A stretch of DNA of 64,000 nucleotides from an uncultured Lachnospiraceae bacterium (GTDB lineage: Bacteria > Bacillota > Clostridia > Lachnospirales > Lachnospiraceae): the NCBI GenBank assembly GCA_910587935.1, contig CAJUNP010000010.1, forward strand, positions 7,720-71,719, written 5' to 3'. The stretch's first letter is position 1. Each line of letters starts with the position of its first letter. Below are positions 36,801 to 43,661 of the stretch, one piece after another. The notes under the pieces are model-generated. The model did not search any database. It was not told where the DNA came from and saw only the letters and a list, made by a program, of their open reading frames with translations. The translations under genes were made by a program, and so were the position numbers.

Positions 36801-39800
36801 TGCGCAGTTCCAACAGATGGACAGAACCTATCTTGCATACCGGGAGCAGGGGCGGGGGCGTTTTGCCATGAGCATGGAGACAAAAGCGGAGAATCCGGAA
36901 AGAACCATTATAAAACCCGCCGTATATCCCTCCGCAGGAGTGCGTCTGGTAAGCGCGGGCGGCAGACAGTATTTATTCTGGATGGACGATATTCTTGCCA
37001 GAAGCGCCAACAACCGGGCGGCGCTGGTCTATGCCGTGTCCGAAGACGGTCTGCGCTGGTCGGAGCCCGTGCAGCTTGTGCCGGAAACGGAAAACGCCAC
37101 GCCGGACCTTGGCTATGATGTTTACGCGCAGGGGGATAAGATCTATATTCTGTGGCAGGACGGGACCAGAATCCTTTCGGAAGAAGAGGACGTGCTTGCC
37201 ATGGCGGAGAGCATGGGCATCCGTACGGCCGTGCTGGATACAGCCAACGACAGCGTAACTGCCGCCAGCATGATCACGGAGCAACCCGCCTACTACATGC
37301 ACCCCGGAATCTTTGCACACGGAACCGATACATACGCCTGCTTCGTGGAAAACCTGCTGGAAAGCAGGGATATTGCGGGAAACAACACCCATCTTCTATG
37401 GTATTCAAAGAATGGCGGCGAACCTGAAAAGAGGGAGCTGCCGCAGAACTGCCAGATTGTAAACATGGATCTGGGATGGTTTTCAGGACAATGCCGCGCC
37501 GTGTGCGAGGCCGACACCGACGGAGACCTGGAGACCGACAGCGACCGGGAAATTCTGGCGGTATCACTGGAAACGGGAGAACAGAAATGGCTGACGGACG
37601 ATACGGTCTGCGACGCATCCCCGCAGATATCGGATTCGGGAATCCTCTATTGGAACAGCGGAAACGCCATTGTTTCCATGGCAGAACCGGACGGAGAACT
37701 TTGGCAGGTGACAGAAGAAGCCGGCCTGGATCATGCCGCTTTCTTTACAACCGTTACAACGCCGGAAGGCCGGGATCAGATCCTGTTTGCAGGCAGCGAC
37801 ACGGAAGAAAATAATACGCTGGCCGTTTACGGCATCCGGCAGACGGAGGATCGCGGATACGGAGGGATCGTGCGGCATACACAAATAAAAGGAAGTATCC
37901 TGCCCGGACTTACGGCGGTATACGGCGGCGGACAGCTTCTGGTCGGCCTTTTGGAAGGAGATTTTCTGGAAGACGGAGGCCTGCTGAAAGACCTGTGCGT
38001 TTACCGGACCGGAGGCCGGACAGATCTTCTGGCGGGAGTGGTAACCTACGATGAAAAAGCGGCGGCTCCCGGTTCCCTCCTGCCCCTGCAGGTATGGGTG
38101 AAGAATCAGGGCAGCGCCATAATACAGAACGCGGATGTCCGTATAAATGATATGCCTGTGGCATCCTTTGAGAATCTCGCCCTGCAGCCGGGAGAGGAAA
38201 GGGAGCTTACGGTGGAAGGCTATATATTGCCGGAAAACCTTTCCGGACCCGCAGAATATACCTTAAGCGTGGACGTGGATCAAGATGCATGCCCGGAAGA
38301 CAACCGGACTGTTTTTGGCGTGGGATATCCCGATTTTGCCGTTTCCGCCTCCGTCCGTTTTTTTGAGGGCCATAACTGGATCGACGTCATGGTTTCCAAT
38401 GAAAACCGCTTTGCTTCCGGAGGAATCCTGAAGGTACATAAGGACGCTCCGGACGGGGAAGTGATTTTTGAAACCGGACTGAAGAACATTACGAAAGAAA
38501 TCTCCGTGGGACAGACCGTTTCCCTGGAAGCTTACGATTCCCAGTGCATGAATTATTACGTGGAGGCAGTTTGCGATACGGAAGAAAACAATCTCGGCAA
38601 CAACGATACCCTTGTGTATGTGGGCTATGGAACCGGGGTGGAATCCCTGCCGGCACAGACGGAGCCGGTAGTTATTACCTCTCTTGTGCTGGAACCGGAG
38701 AATATGACCATGCGTGTGGGAGATACCGCGCAGCTTTCCGTAAAGACGGTTCCCGAGACAGAATCCGGAGCCGGGGAAATCCTGTGGACTTCCTCAAACC
38801 CGAATGTGGCGGACGTAGACGAAAACGGAGCGGTTACAGCGAAAAAGCCGGGAAGCGCCGTGATAACGGCCAGCTGGGAAGATCTTTCGGCAGAGTGCAG
38901 CGTTACGGTACACGCAGACAGTCTGGAACCCATTACCATTCTTTTTGACACACAAAACAGCCGGCGCTTGGAACCCGTTACCGGAATAATGCCCGGCAGC
39001 ACGGCAAAGCTTCCAGAGCCGGCGGCTGACGGCAATCAGATTTTCATGGGATGGTATACGCTGCCCGAGGGCGGCGAGCCGGTTACGGAAGAATATATAT
39101 TTTACAGTTCCGTGACACTGTACGCGCACTGGCAGGAAGCCATGGAAGGGCTGTGGGTGCTGGAACTGCCGCAGGAAACTTACTCCGGAGCGGCCATTAA
39201 ACCAAAGCCCGTGGTATATGACCATGCGGTGCGCCTGACGGAAGGAAAAGACTATACACTTTCCTACAAAAACAACAAAAAACCAAACGACGCCTCCGAC
39301 CAGGCCAAAGCCCCCGCCGTCATCATCAAAGGAAAAGGCAACTACACCGGCAGCGTTACCGCCGTCTTTTCCATCCTCCCCAAGAACCTTGAGGACACCG
39401 ATATCCTGACGGAAGACCTGACCGTGGTCTGTAACGGCAAGCTGCAAAAACCCGTTCCGGTAGTAACCCGGAACGGAAAGAAACTCAAAAACAAAACCGA
39501 TTTCATCCTCGAATACCCGGATACCGCAGACGGAGCCTATAAGCTTCCCGGCGTATATACCATAAAAATCAAGGCAAAACAGGGCGGCGGCTACGCCGGG
39601 GAACGCACCGTGAACCTGACCATTCTGCCCGAAACCAGCGTGCCGGTGTCCAAGCTGACCGTTGCCCGGATTCCTGCCGCAGCCTACAAGGAAGGCGTTC
39701 CCGCCGAGCCATCCCTGACCGTAAAATACAAAGGGAAAAAGCTGGAACAAGGCGTGGACTATTCCGTAACCTACCAGGATAACGAACAGGCGGGAACCGC

Positions 39801-40959
39801 CAAAGCGGTTCTGACCGGACTGAACGGCAGCGACTATTCCTACGTGGGAACCAGAATCATAACCTTTAAGATTACCGGAACCCCCATTTCCCGTGCGCGG
39901 ATTACAGTGCGGACCGGGGAAGGATTAGAATATGACGGAACTGTCATAAAACCTGCGGTCACCGTAACGGCTTCCGCCGGAGGACAGGAAACGACACTCC
40001 GGGAAAATACGGATTATACCGTGGAATACGGAGCCAATACCAAAGCCGGAAAAGGAACCGTCCGGATAAAAGGAATGGGCGGCTATACGGGAACCGTAAA
40101 AAAGACCTTTACCATAAAACCCTATAGCATTAACAAAGACAAAATCACCGTTGCGGACCGGGACACCCTGACCGCCGTTTACGAAAAAGCGGGAGCCAGG
40201 CCGGAGATACGCCTGTATTTTGACGGAAAAGAGCTGACAGCCGGGACGGACTATACCATAAGCTGTAAGAACAATAAAAAGACCGCCGGCCGGGAGGAAA
40301 GCAAGGCGCCCACCGTTACCGTCAGAGGAAAAGGCAATTTTACGGGAAGCCTCAGCCTGCCCTTTGAAATAACGAAGAAATCTCTGGCGCAGGATATTCC
40401 CGACGTGGTTGTCATAACCGCGGCAGACGTAACCCTGAACAGTAAAGGGAATTACCGGACGAAACTGACGGTCCGGGATGCTGCGGGAAAGAAACTGACA
40501 GAAAAGAAGGACTATACGGTTACCGGCTATTACCTGGACGACGGAAGCGGCCGGGAGCTGCCCGCAAAAGCGGAGCTTACGCCGGGAACCGTACTGAAAG
40601 CGGTTCTGCAAGGAACCGGCAATTATTGCGGCACGGCGGAGGTATCCTACCGGGTAACCGGAAACAGTCTGGCAAAGGTAAGCTTTAAGATCAGTCCGCA
40701 GACCTACACCGGGGAAGAAATCCGGTTCACCGAAGAGGACATGAACAATCCGCAGATTCTGAAGGTAAGCGCAGGAAAAGGAAAAACGCCGCCTGTGTAC
40801 GGAACGGATTATATCATCACCGGCTACAGCCATAACCGGGAAAAAGGCAAGGCGTCCGTAACCTTTAAAGGAATCAGCGACGCCTGGGGAGGAAGCAGAA
40901 CCGTGACCTTCCGGATTACCTCGAAGAAAATGAAATGGTTCTGGGATCTGCTTGGATGA
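33850..40959 (+). CDS. Giant secreted BspA-like leucine-rich surface protein
   Basis: 2,369 aa, beginning with GTG after GGAGGGAGATACC, 37 nt downstream of the previous gene, so one operon. Signal peptide about 1-31. An LRR_5/BspA block of twelve 24-aa repeats is at 143-430. A long middle region follows with a carboxypeptidase-regulatory-like segment (about 500-580), a Gly-rich barrel-like part (about 800-960), a propeller-like part (about 1020-1360), and a CARDB-like part (about 1395-1590). The C-terminal architecture matches the upstream gene: Big_2 (1608-1690), InlB-like repeat (1694-1766), about six Ig-like repeats, and the terminal motif KKMKWFWDLLG. BspA-type LRR proteins bind host matrix or other bacteria; that role here is inferred. 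Confidence 0.85.
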   Translation: MRKMKKVYRMISLALVWALVVGNEGNVAFASTVEDMVSGNQSSVSEADTGTDVPEDTEQSEAEDESVNIGEMPDRNIQAGNVVGGDCGAQGDNLKWSLDLGTGVLTISGRGEMEDYEGDEEWIGENSTAPWFEYNDVMNTLILPEGLTSIGRYAFSSCSGFNGELRLPEGLTSIGEYAFFGCGGFSGELRLPEGLTSIGEYAFTFCNGFRGELRLPESLTSIGGYAFCTCDGFSGELRLPEGLTSIGEYAFTFCDGLSGELKLPEGLTSIEEAAFSDCSGFSGELRLPEGLTRIGRFAFSDCSGFSGKLRLPEGLMSIGEHAFFGCSGFSGELRLPESLASIGGGAFYGCNGFRGELRLPESLTSVGNFVFCDCSGFSGELKLPEGLTSIGEYAFARCGGLIGDIIIPVKVTQIGAGAFSDCSGLEGYKVYFGSNISSIGNRAFHYYHNSEKAGIPINITIVCPAKSYAEKWATENGFNVQTINETIDSSTYRLGGDKAGIVVFDRGTRKVIKNAVITDGAEQYTDAEVIAVPVAGDQPERKKLTISAEGYYSVSKSVKLQKGRITHVDLLAQNDTNTFGILSAGAVCAGRDYDLLSEKLSLAYIPDAYSDEDASVGNVLEETAVILVEAAGDIVNYELLQDGKVIDSDSKGQLEFKVVTHVDDTEYFVPVTTKLVNGKPVTLRITDRQGNQDTKELGIKISRNFYTNAEKQVQEGNLTIGKKIKMKIPEDIPLVGGGTIDLGFDDDFIAPVEIEVEESGKVRVSFNKEPDIPLNEYEEIYKGLSKRAERNSNKIKNNLGGAVKRFKAGYFSAEGKVCGYGEGNISELETGSFTVKLGLLAEIEGKGGYKQYFFVGFVPINIFVEGSVSCKPELEGSLTFKNWKINGFDLTGGGMNIKVGLTGGGGVGAGLEVNASLSGSANYQIKPARNYQKLWLEASGKVSVSVGWFEKVLWKSKKYTRVLYESGFNKKTASLGANQEKAESAQFQQMDRTYLAYREQGRGRFAMSMETKAENPERTIIKPAVYPSAGVRLVSAGGRQYLFWMDDILARSANNRAALVYAVSEDGLRWSEPVQLVPETENATPDLGYDVYAQGDKIYILWQDGTRILSEEEDVLAMAESMGIRTAVLDTANDSVTAASMITEQPAYYMHPGIFAHGTDTYACFVENLLESRDIAGNNTHLLWYSKNGGEPEKRELPQNCQIVNMDLGWFSGQCRAVCEADTDGDLETDSDREILAVSLETGEQKWLTDDTVCDASPQISDSGILYWNSGNAIVSMAEPDGELWQVTEEAGLDHAAFFTTVTTPEGRDQILFAGSDTEENNTLAVYGIRQTEDRGYGGIVRHTQIKGSILPGLTAVYGGGQLLVGLLEGDFLEDGGLLKDLCVYRTGGRTDLLAGVVTYDEKAAAPGSLLPLQVWVKNQGSAIIQNADVRINDMPVASFENLALQPGEERELTVEGYILPENLSGPAEYTLSVDVDQDACPEDNRTVFGVGYPDFAVSASVRFFEGHNWIDVMVSNENRFASGGILKVHKDAPDGEVIFETGLKNITKEISVGQTVSLEAYDSQCMNYYVEAVCDTEENNLGNNDTLVYVGYGTGVESLPAQTEPVVITSLVLEPENMTMRVGDTAQLSVKTVPETESGAGEILWTSSNPNVADVDENGAVTAKKPGSAVITASWEDLSAECSVTVHADSLEPITILFDTQNSRRLEPVTGIMPGSTAKLPEPAADGNQIFMGWYTLPEGGEPVTEEYIFYSSVTLYAHWQEAMEGLWVLELPQETYSGAAIKPKPVVYDHAVRLTEGKDYTLSYKNNKKPNDASDQAKAPAVIIKGKGNYTGSVTAVFSILPKNLEDTDILTEDLTVVCNGKLQKPVPVVTRNGKKLKNKTDFILEYPDTADGAYKLPGVYTIKIKAKQGGGYAGERTVNLTILPETSVPVSKLTVARIPAAAYKEGVPAEPSLTVKYKGKKLEQGVDYSVTYQDNEQAGTAKAVLTGLNGSDYSYVGTRIITFKITGTPISRARITVRTGEGLEYDGTVIKPAVTVTASAGGQETTLRENTDYTVEYGANTKAGKGTVRIKGMGGYTGTVKKTFTIKPYSINKDKITVADRDTLTAVYEKAGARPEIRLYFDGKELTAGTDYTISCKNNKKTAGREESKAPTVTVRGKGNFTGSLSLPFEITKKSLAQDIPDVVVITAADVTLNSKGNYRTKLTVRDAAGKKLTEKKDYTVTGYYLDDGSGRELPAKAELTPGTVLKAVLQGTGNYCGTAEVSYRVTGNSLAKVSFKISPQTYTGEEIRFTEEDMNNPQILKVSAGKGKTPPVYGTDYIITGYSHNREKGKASVTFKGISDAWGGSRTVTFRITSKKMKWFWDLLG
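34276..35139 (+). repeat. Twelve tandem 72-bp units encoding LRR_5 repeats
   Basis: Each unit encodes LPEGLTSIGEYAFxxCxGF followed by SGELR (24 aa). Units 1-11 are strongly conserved at DNA level and unit 12 (IPVKVTQIGAGAF) is degenerate. The high identity makes copy-number change by recombination likely. Confidence 0.9.
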
Positions 40960-40973
40960 TCCCGGAACCGCAA
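40645..40973 (+). repeat. 329-bp block duplicated at 41776-42104 (copy 1)
   Basis: This is the 3' end of the giant LRR gene plus 14 nt beyond its stop. It aligns without gaps to 41776-42104 with about 11 mismatches, all in the first 190 nt; the last 140 nt are identical. Confidence 0.9.
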
Positions 40974-40992
40974 ATAATAATAAAATATTTGT

Positions 40993-41021
40993 TTGACATA
41001 TTCTTTGCAATTTCATATAAT
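40993..41021 (+). promoter_or_regulatory. Perfect consensus sigma-A promoter of the type III TA locus
   Basis: TTGACA (40993-40998), 17-nt spacer, TATAAT (41016-41021): every base matches consensus, as expected for an abundant RNA antitoxin. Confidence 0.85.
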
Positions 41022-41050
41022 ACTATCAGAGACGGAGCAATCCGTCATCA

Positions 41051-41142
41051 AAAATATTGTTCGCACACCGTCTGCGACTAATAAATATGCGGTTCGAAAA
41101 TATTGCTCGCTTACCGGAAGCGTCTAATAAATGTCCGGTTTG
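41051..41142 (+). repeat. Two 46-nt direct repeats in the CptI-like RNA
   Basis: Units 41051-41096 and 41097-41142. Each would be released as one antitoxin RNA by the cognate toxin in this family. Confidence 0.8.
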
Positions 41143-41150
41143 AAAATTCC

Positions 41151-41181
41151 AGCCTTATCGCTTAGTCGATAAGGCTATTTT
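41151..41181 (+). terminator. Attenuator hairpin between RNA antitoxin and toxin
   Basis: A 10-bp perfect stem (AGCCTTATCG / CGATAAGGCT) with a 6-nt loop, followed by ATTTTTA. In type III systems this partial terminator sets the RNA-to-toxin ratio. Confidence 0.8.
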
Positions 41182-41196
41182 TACGGGGAGAACATC

Positions 41197-41580
41197 ATGG
41201 AATATTTCTACTGTATGCGTGATGAAAAAACATCCCTGCTTTGGCTGGTTCCCCTCAGCAGCCGTGTTGAAAAGTTTCAGGCAATTTATGATAAACAGAT
41301 TGAAAAGTATGGCAACTGCCTGACTGTTGTTATGGGAGAATATGACGGAAAGCAGGCGGCATTTCTTTTACAGAATATGTTTCCGATTACAGAGAAGTAC
41401 CTTGACCATATACATACCCGCAATAACAACCCTGTACCCGTCAAATATGCCATACAGACTGAGATACGTACAAAAATAAAGCGTATACTGCAACTCCATG
41501 CCCGTGGAAAAAAGATTGTTTTCCCTGATATTTCAAAGCTTGAACGCCTGATGTTGGAAGAAGCCACGCTTGCTGAATAA
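41197..41580 (+). CDS. Putative type III toxin endoribonuclease (CptN/ToxN-AbiQ-like), possibly N-terminally shortened
   Basis: 127 aa. The core matches this toxin fold: LLWLVPLSSRVEKFQ (the basic WxxPxSS strand common in ToxN-like proteins), AAFLLQNMFPITEKYLDHIH, and a C-terminal helix after GKKIVFPDISKLERLML. It starts EYFYCMRDEK right before the first core strand. ToxN (171 aa) and AbiQ (182 aa) have some 30-50 extra N-terminal residues, so this copy may lack its N-terminus and may be inactive or a compact variant. The ribosome site is GGGGAG. It is paired with the repeat RNA upstream. Toxins of this class cut mRNA and the antitoxin precursor and can abort phage infection. Confidence 0.6.
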   Translation: MEYFYCMRDEKTSLLWLVPLSSRVEKFQAIYDKQIEKYGNCLTVVMGEYDGKQAAFLLQNMFPITEKYLDHIHTRNNNPVPVKYAIQTEIRTKIKRILQLHARGKKIVFPDISKLERLMLEEATLAE

Positions 41581-41645
41581 CCGCAGACATGGCTTCTGTT
41601 TTTTTACAGTTCCCTATAATCCCCCATATAGTGTTAGTACTAATA

Positions 41646-41771
41646 TATCAACTTATTAAATTGTTTAATGGTGCTGGGTATTCGGTGTATTTAGATTGGA
41701 TTAATGATCCGGAATCGGATAGAGGGCATGTGACAGATTTAACGGCTCAGCTTTTGCGAAAAAGGATGAGA
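41646..41771 (+). pseudogene. Fragment of a TIR-domain protein
   Basis: The frame reads YQLIKLFNGAGYSVYLDWIN, then DPESDRGHVTDLTAQLLRKRM. The WIxDPxxDR...VT..TA..LR.RM pattern is characteristic of bacterial TIR-like proteins linked to defence (ThsB-like). The N-terminal strand and everything after RRM are missing; at 41772-41776 the sequence jumps into the duplicated surface-gene tail. It is therefore a broken remnant. Confidence 0.6.
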
Positions 41772-41775
41772 TTTT

Positions 41776-42090
41776 TCCTACCGGGTAACCGGAAACAGTC
41801 TGACAAAGGTAAGTTTTAAGATCAGCCCGCAGACCTACACCGGAGAAGAAATTCGGTTTACCGAAGAGGACATGAACAATCCGCAGATTCTGAAGATAAG
41901 CGCAGGAAAAGGAAAGACGCCGCCGGTGTACGGAACGGATTATATCATCACCGGCTACAGCCGCAACCGGGAAAAAGGCAAGGCGTCCGTAACCTTTAAA
42001 GGAATCAGCGACGCCTGGGGAGGAAGCAGAACCGTGACCTTCCGGATTACCTCGAAGAAAATGAAATGGTTCTGGGATCTGCTTGGATGA
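41776..42090 (+). pseudogene. 3' fragment of a surface-protein gene (duplicate tail)
   Basis: Equivalent to the last about 105 codons of the giant LRR protein, ending with the same KKMKWFWDLLG. An internal ATG at 41872 gives a 72-aa frame but there is no signal peptide or ribosome site, so expression is unlikely. It probably marks a former third surface gene whose 5' part was replaced by the TA/TIR segment. Confidence 0.75.
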
Positions 42091-42104
42091 TCCCGGAACC
42101 GCAA
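41776..42104 (+). repeat. 329-bp block, copy 2
   Basis: Partner of 40645-40973 in direct orientation. The 802 bp between the copies hold the type III TA locus and the TIR fragment. Confidence 0.9.
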
Positions 42105-42173
42105 CAGCATAAGCAGATAAAAGCTCATCCCCGTTTTCCGGCGGCAATTACAAGTGGGAAAAATAAAATCAAT

Positions 42174-42201
42174 TGTACATGGCTTGAATCAATGATACAA
42201 T
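42174..42201 (+). promoter_or_regulatory. Probable promoter of the methyltransferase-HNH operon
   Basis: TTGTAC (42174-42179), 16-nt spacer, TACAAT (42196-42201). It lies 34 nt before the first start codon and just after the duplicated block. Confidence 0.5.
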
Positions 42202-42234
42202 AATATAAAAAATGTGTATGTGGAGAACCGTACA

Positions 42235-43635
42235 ATGGATACCCGGTGTCAGCAGTTTACATCTCGGGAAACAGTCGGCGAAATGCTGGATTTCCTGGGA
42301 TACAGGCAAAATTTATACGGAAAAACACTGTTGGAAAATTCCTGTGGAGAAGGGAATATTCTTTGTATTGCTGTGGAACGTTATATTCAGGATGCATTGA
42401 CTCAGGGGTATACCACGGATGATATCGTTTCAGGCCTTGAAAGAGATATTTACGGAGTCGAGATTGTAAAGAAAACCTATGAAAAATGTCTTGCAAATCT
42501 GGATCAGGTTGCCGACAGATACGGCTTGTGCAAAGTACGTTGGAAGATTATCAGAGGGGATGTTTTAAAGTGCCCCTTCAATATTAAATTTGACTATATT
42601 GTGGGGAATCCGCCGTACATTTCCTATCGTAATCTTGAACCGGAAAACAGAGAATACATAAAACTGAAATATCGTACCTGTCAAAAGGGTAAGCCGGACT
42701 ATTGCTATGCCTTTATAGAAAATGCAATTCATTATCTGGCGAAAGAGGGCAGAATGGTGTATTTGGTTCCCAATAGCATATATAAGAATGTGTATGCCGG
42801 AGATTTGCGGGAATTGATGCTGCAGTACATTGTGGAAATAAGAGATTATCCGAACCGGAAGTTATTTCATGACGCCATGACGTCTTCAGCCGTTATGCTG
42901 CTTCAGAATGGGAAATATATAGAAAAATTACGGTATGCAAATATTCCGGGGAATAAACAGGTAATGATTAATAAAGGAAATCTGGCTGACAAATGGATTT
43001 TTGATAAAGCGGGTGTTTCCCAGAATGAAGCATGTTTTGCAGATTATTTTAAGGCGTCGATGGCAGTTGCGACACAAAGAAATAATATTTTTGTAATTGA
43101 TGACAAAATAAAAGAAGAGTATGGCATTGAAAGAGGGGCGCTGCGTTCCGCCGTGAGTCCGAGAAATCAGAAATACGGAAATAAAGAATATATCATATTT
43201 CCCTATATGTTGAGAAATCATAAAGTATTCAATTACAGTGAAGAGGCTTATAAGAAAAAATATCCGGGAACATACAAGTATTTGGAAAAGAATAAAGAAG
43301 AGCTTGATAAAAGAGCTGCTGATAAATCGGCAAAATGGTTTGAGTTTGGAAGAAGCCAGGCCGTTCAGAATATGAATAGGGAGAAGCTGCTGATATCGAC
43401 CGTAGTTACAAATGAGGTGGATGTATACGATGTGAGCTGCCGGGCCGTTCCCTATGCCGGGATTTATATTATTTCAGACAAGGGATACGATTTGAAGCTG
43501 GCAAAAAAGATCTTAAAAAGCAAATCTTTTTTACAATATATCAGAGGAATCGGGACGCCCGCCAGCGGAAAATCTCTCCGCATTACTGCAAACGATATAA
43601 ACGGATTCAAATTTTCATTGGATAATTTAGAGTAG
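42235..43635 (+). CDS. N6-adenine DNA methyltransferase (TaqI/Eco57I-like class)
   Basis: 466 aa from the ATG at 42235, 9 nt after GGAG; earlier in-frame GTGs at 42214 and 42220 lack a ribosome site. SAM-binding motif I is LENSCGEGNILC near residue 34, with motif II-like DIYGVEIVKKTYEKC. Catalytic motif IV is IVGNPPYISY near residue 125, typical of gamma-class adenine methyltransferases. The C-terminal half is a target-recognition-like region (VDVYDVSCRAVPYAGIYI). It has no nuclease domain. It is the first gene of a tight four-gene operon ending in an HNH nuclease, so it may protect host DNA. Base composition is visibly AT-richer than flanking core genes, suggesting transfer. Confidence 0.88.
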   Translation: MDTRCQQFTSRETVGEMLDFLGYRQNLYGKTLLENSCGEGNILCIAVERYIQDALTQGYTTDDIVSGLERDIYGVEIVKKTYEKCLANLDQVADRYGLCKVRWKIIRGDVLKCPFNIKFDYIVGNPPYISYRNLEPENREYIKLKYRTCQKGKPDYCYAFIENAIHYLAKEGRMVYLVPNSIYKNVYAGDLRELMLQYIVEIRDYPNRKLFHDAMTSSAVMLLQNGKYIEKLRYANIPGNKQVMINKGNLADKWIFDKAGVSQNEACFADYFKASMAVATQRNNIFVIDDKIKEEYGIERGALRSAVSPRNQKYGNKEYIIFPYMLRNHKVFNYSEEAYKKKYPGTYKYLEKNKEELDKRAADKSAKWFEFGRSQAVQNMNREKLLISTVVTNEVDVYDVSCRAVPYAGIYIISDKGYDLKLAKKILKSKSFLQYIRGIGTPASGKSLRITANDINGFKFSLDNLE

Positions 43636-43661
43636 AATTAAACAACACATGGGGAGCGCGA

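Larger units (their letters stand above)
41028..41181 (+). ncRNA. Putative type III RNA antitoxin (CptI-like), two 46-nt repeats
   Basis: Between the promoter and the toxin gene lie two adjacent 46-nt repeats, 41051-41096 and 41097-41142, both beginning AAAATATTG and sharing GTC/GACTAATAAAT and CGGTT blocks, then an AAAATT start of a third. Each repeat can form a stem: ACCG/CGGT in repeat 1 and ACCGG/CCGGT in repeat 2, with the extra pair changed in step. Promoter, tandem repeats, attenuator and toxin in that order is the type III TA layout; repeats of about 45 nt fit the CptIN family as I recall it. No coding frame covers the repeats. Confidence 0.65.

Noticed and set aside
39925..41016. 363-codon antisense frame over the LRR gene end
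   Set aside because: Low-complexity translation caused by the repetitive coding strand; its homologous copy at 41701-42147 has the same artefact.
41051..41142. 46-nt repeats as a CRISPR array
   Set aside because: Only two adjacent units with no spacers, no cas genes, and a promoter-repeat-attenuator-toxin order that fits type III TA.
41872..42090. 72-aa ORF as an independent gene
   Set aside because: It is the tail of the duplicated surface-protein block without ribosome site or secretion signal.
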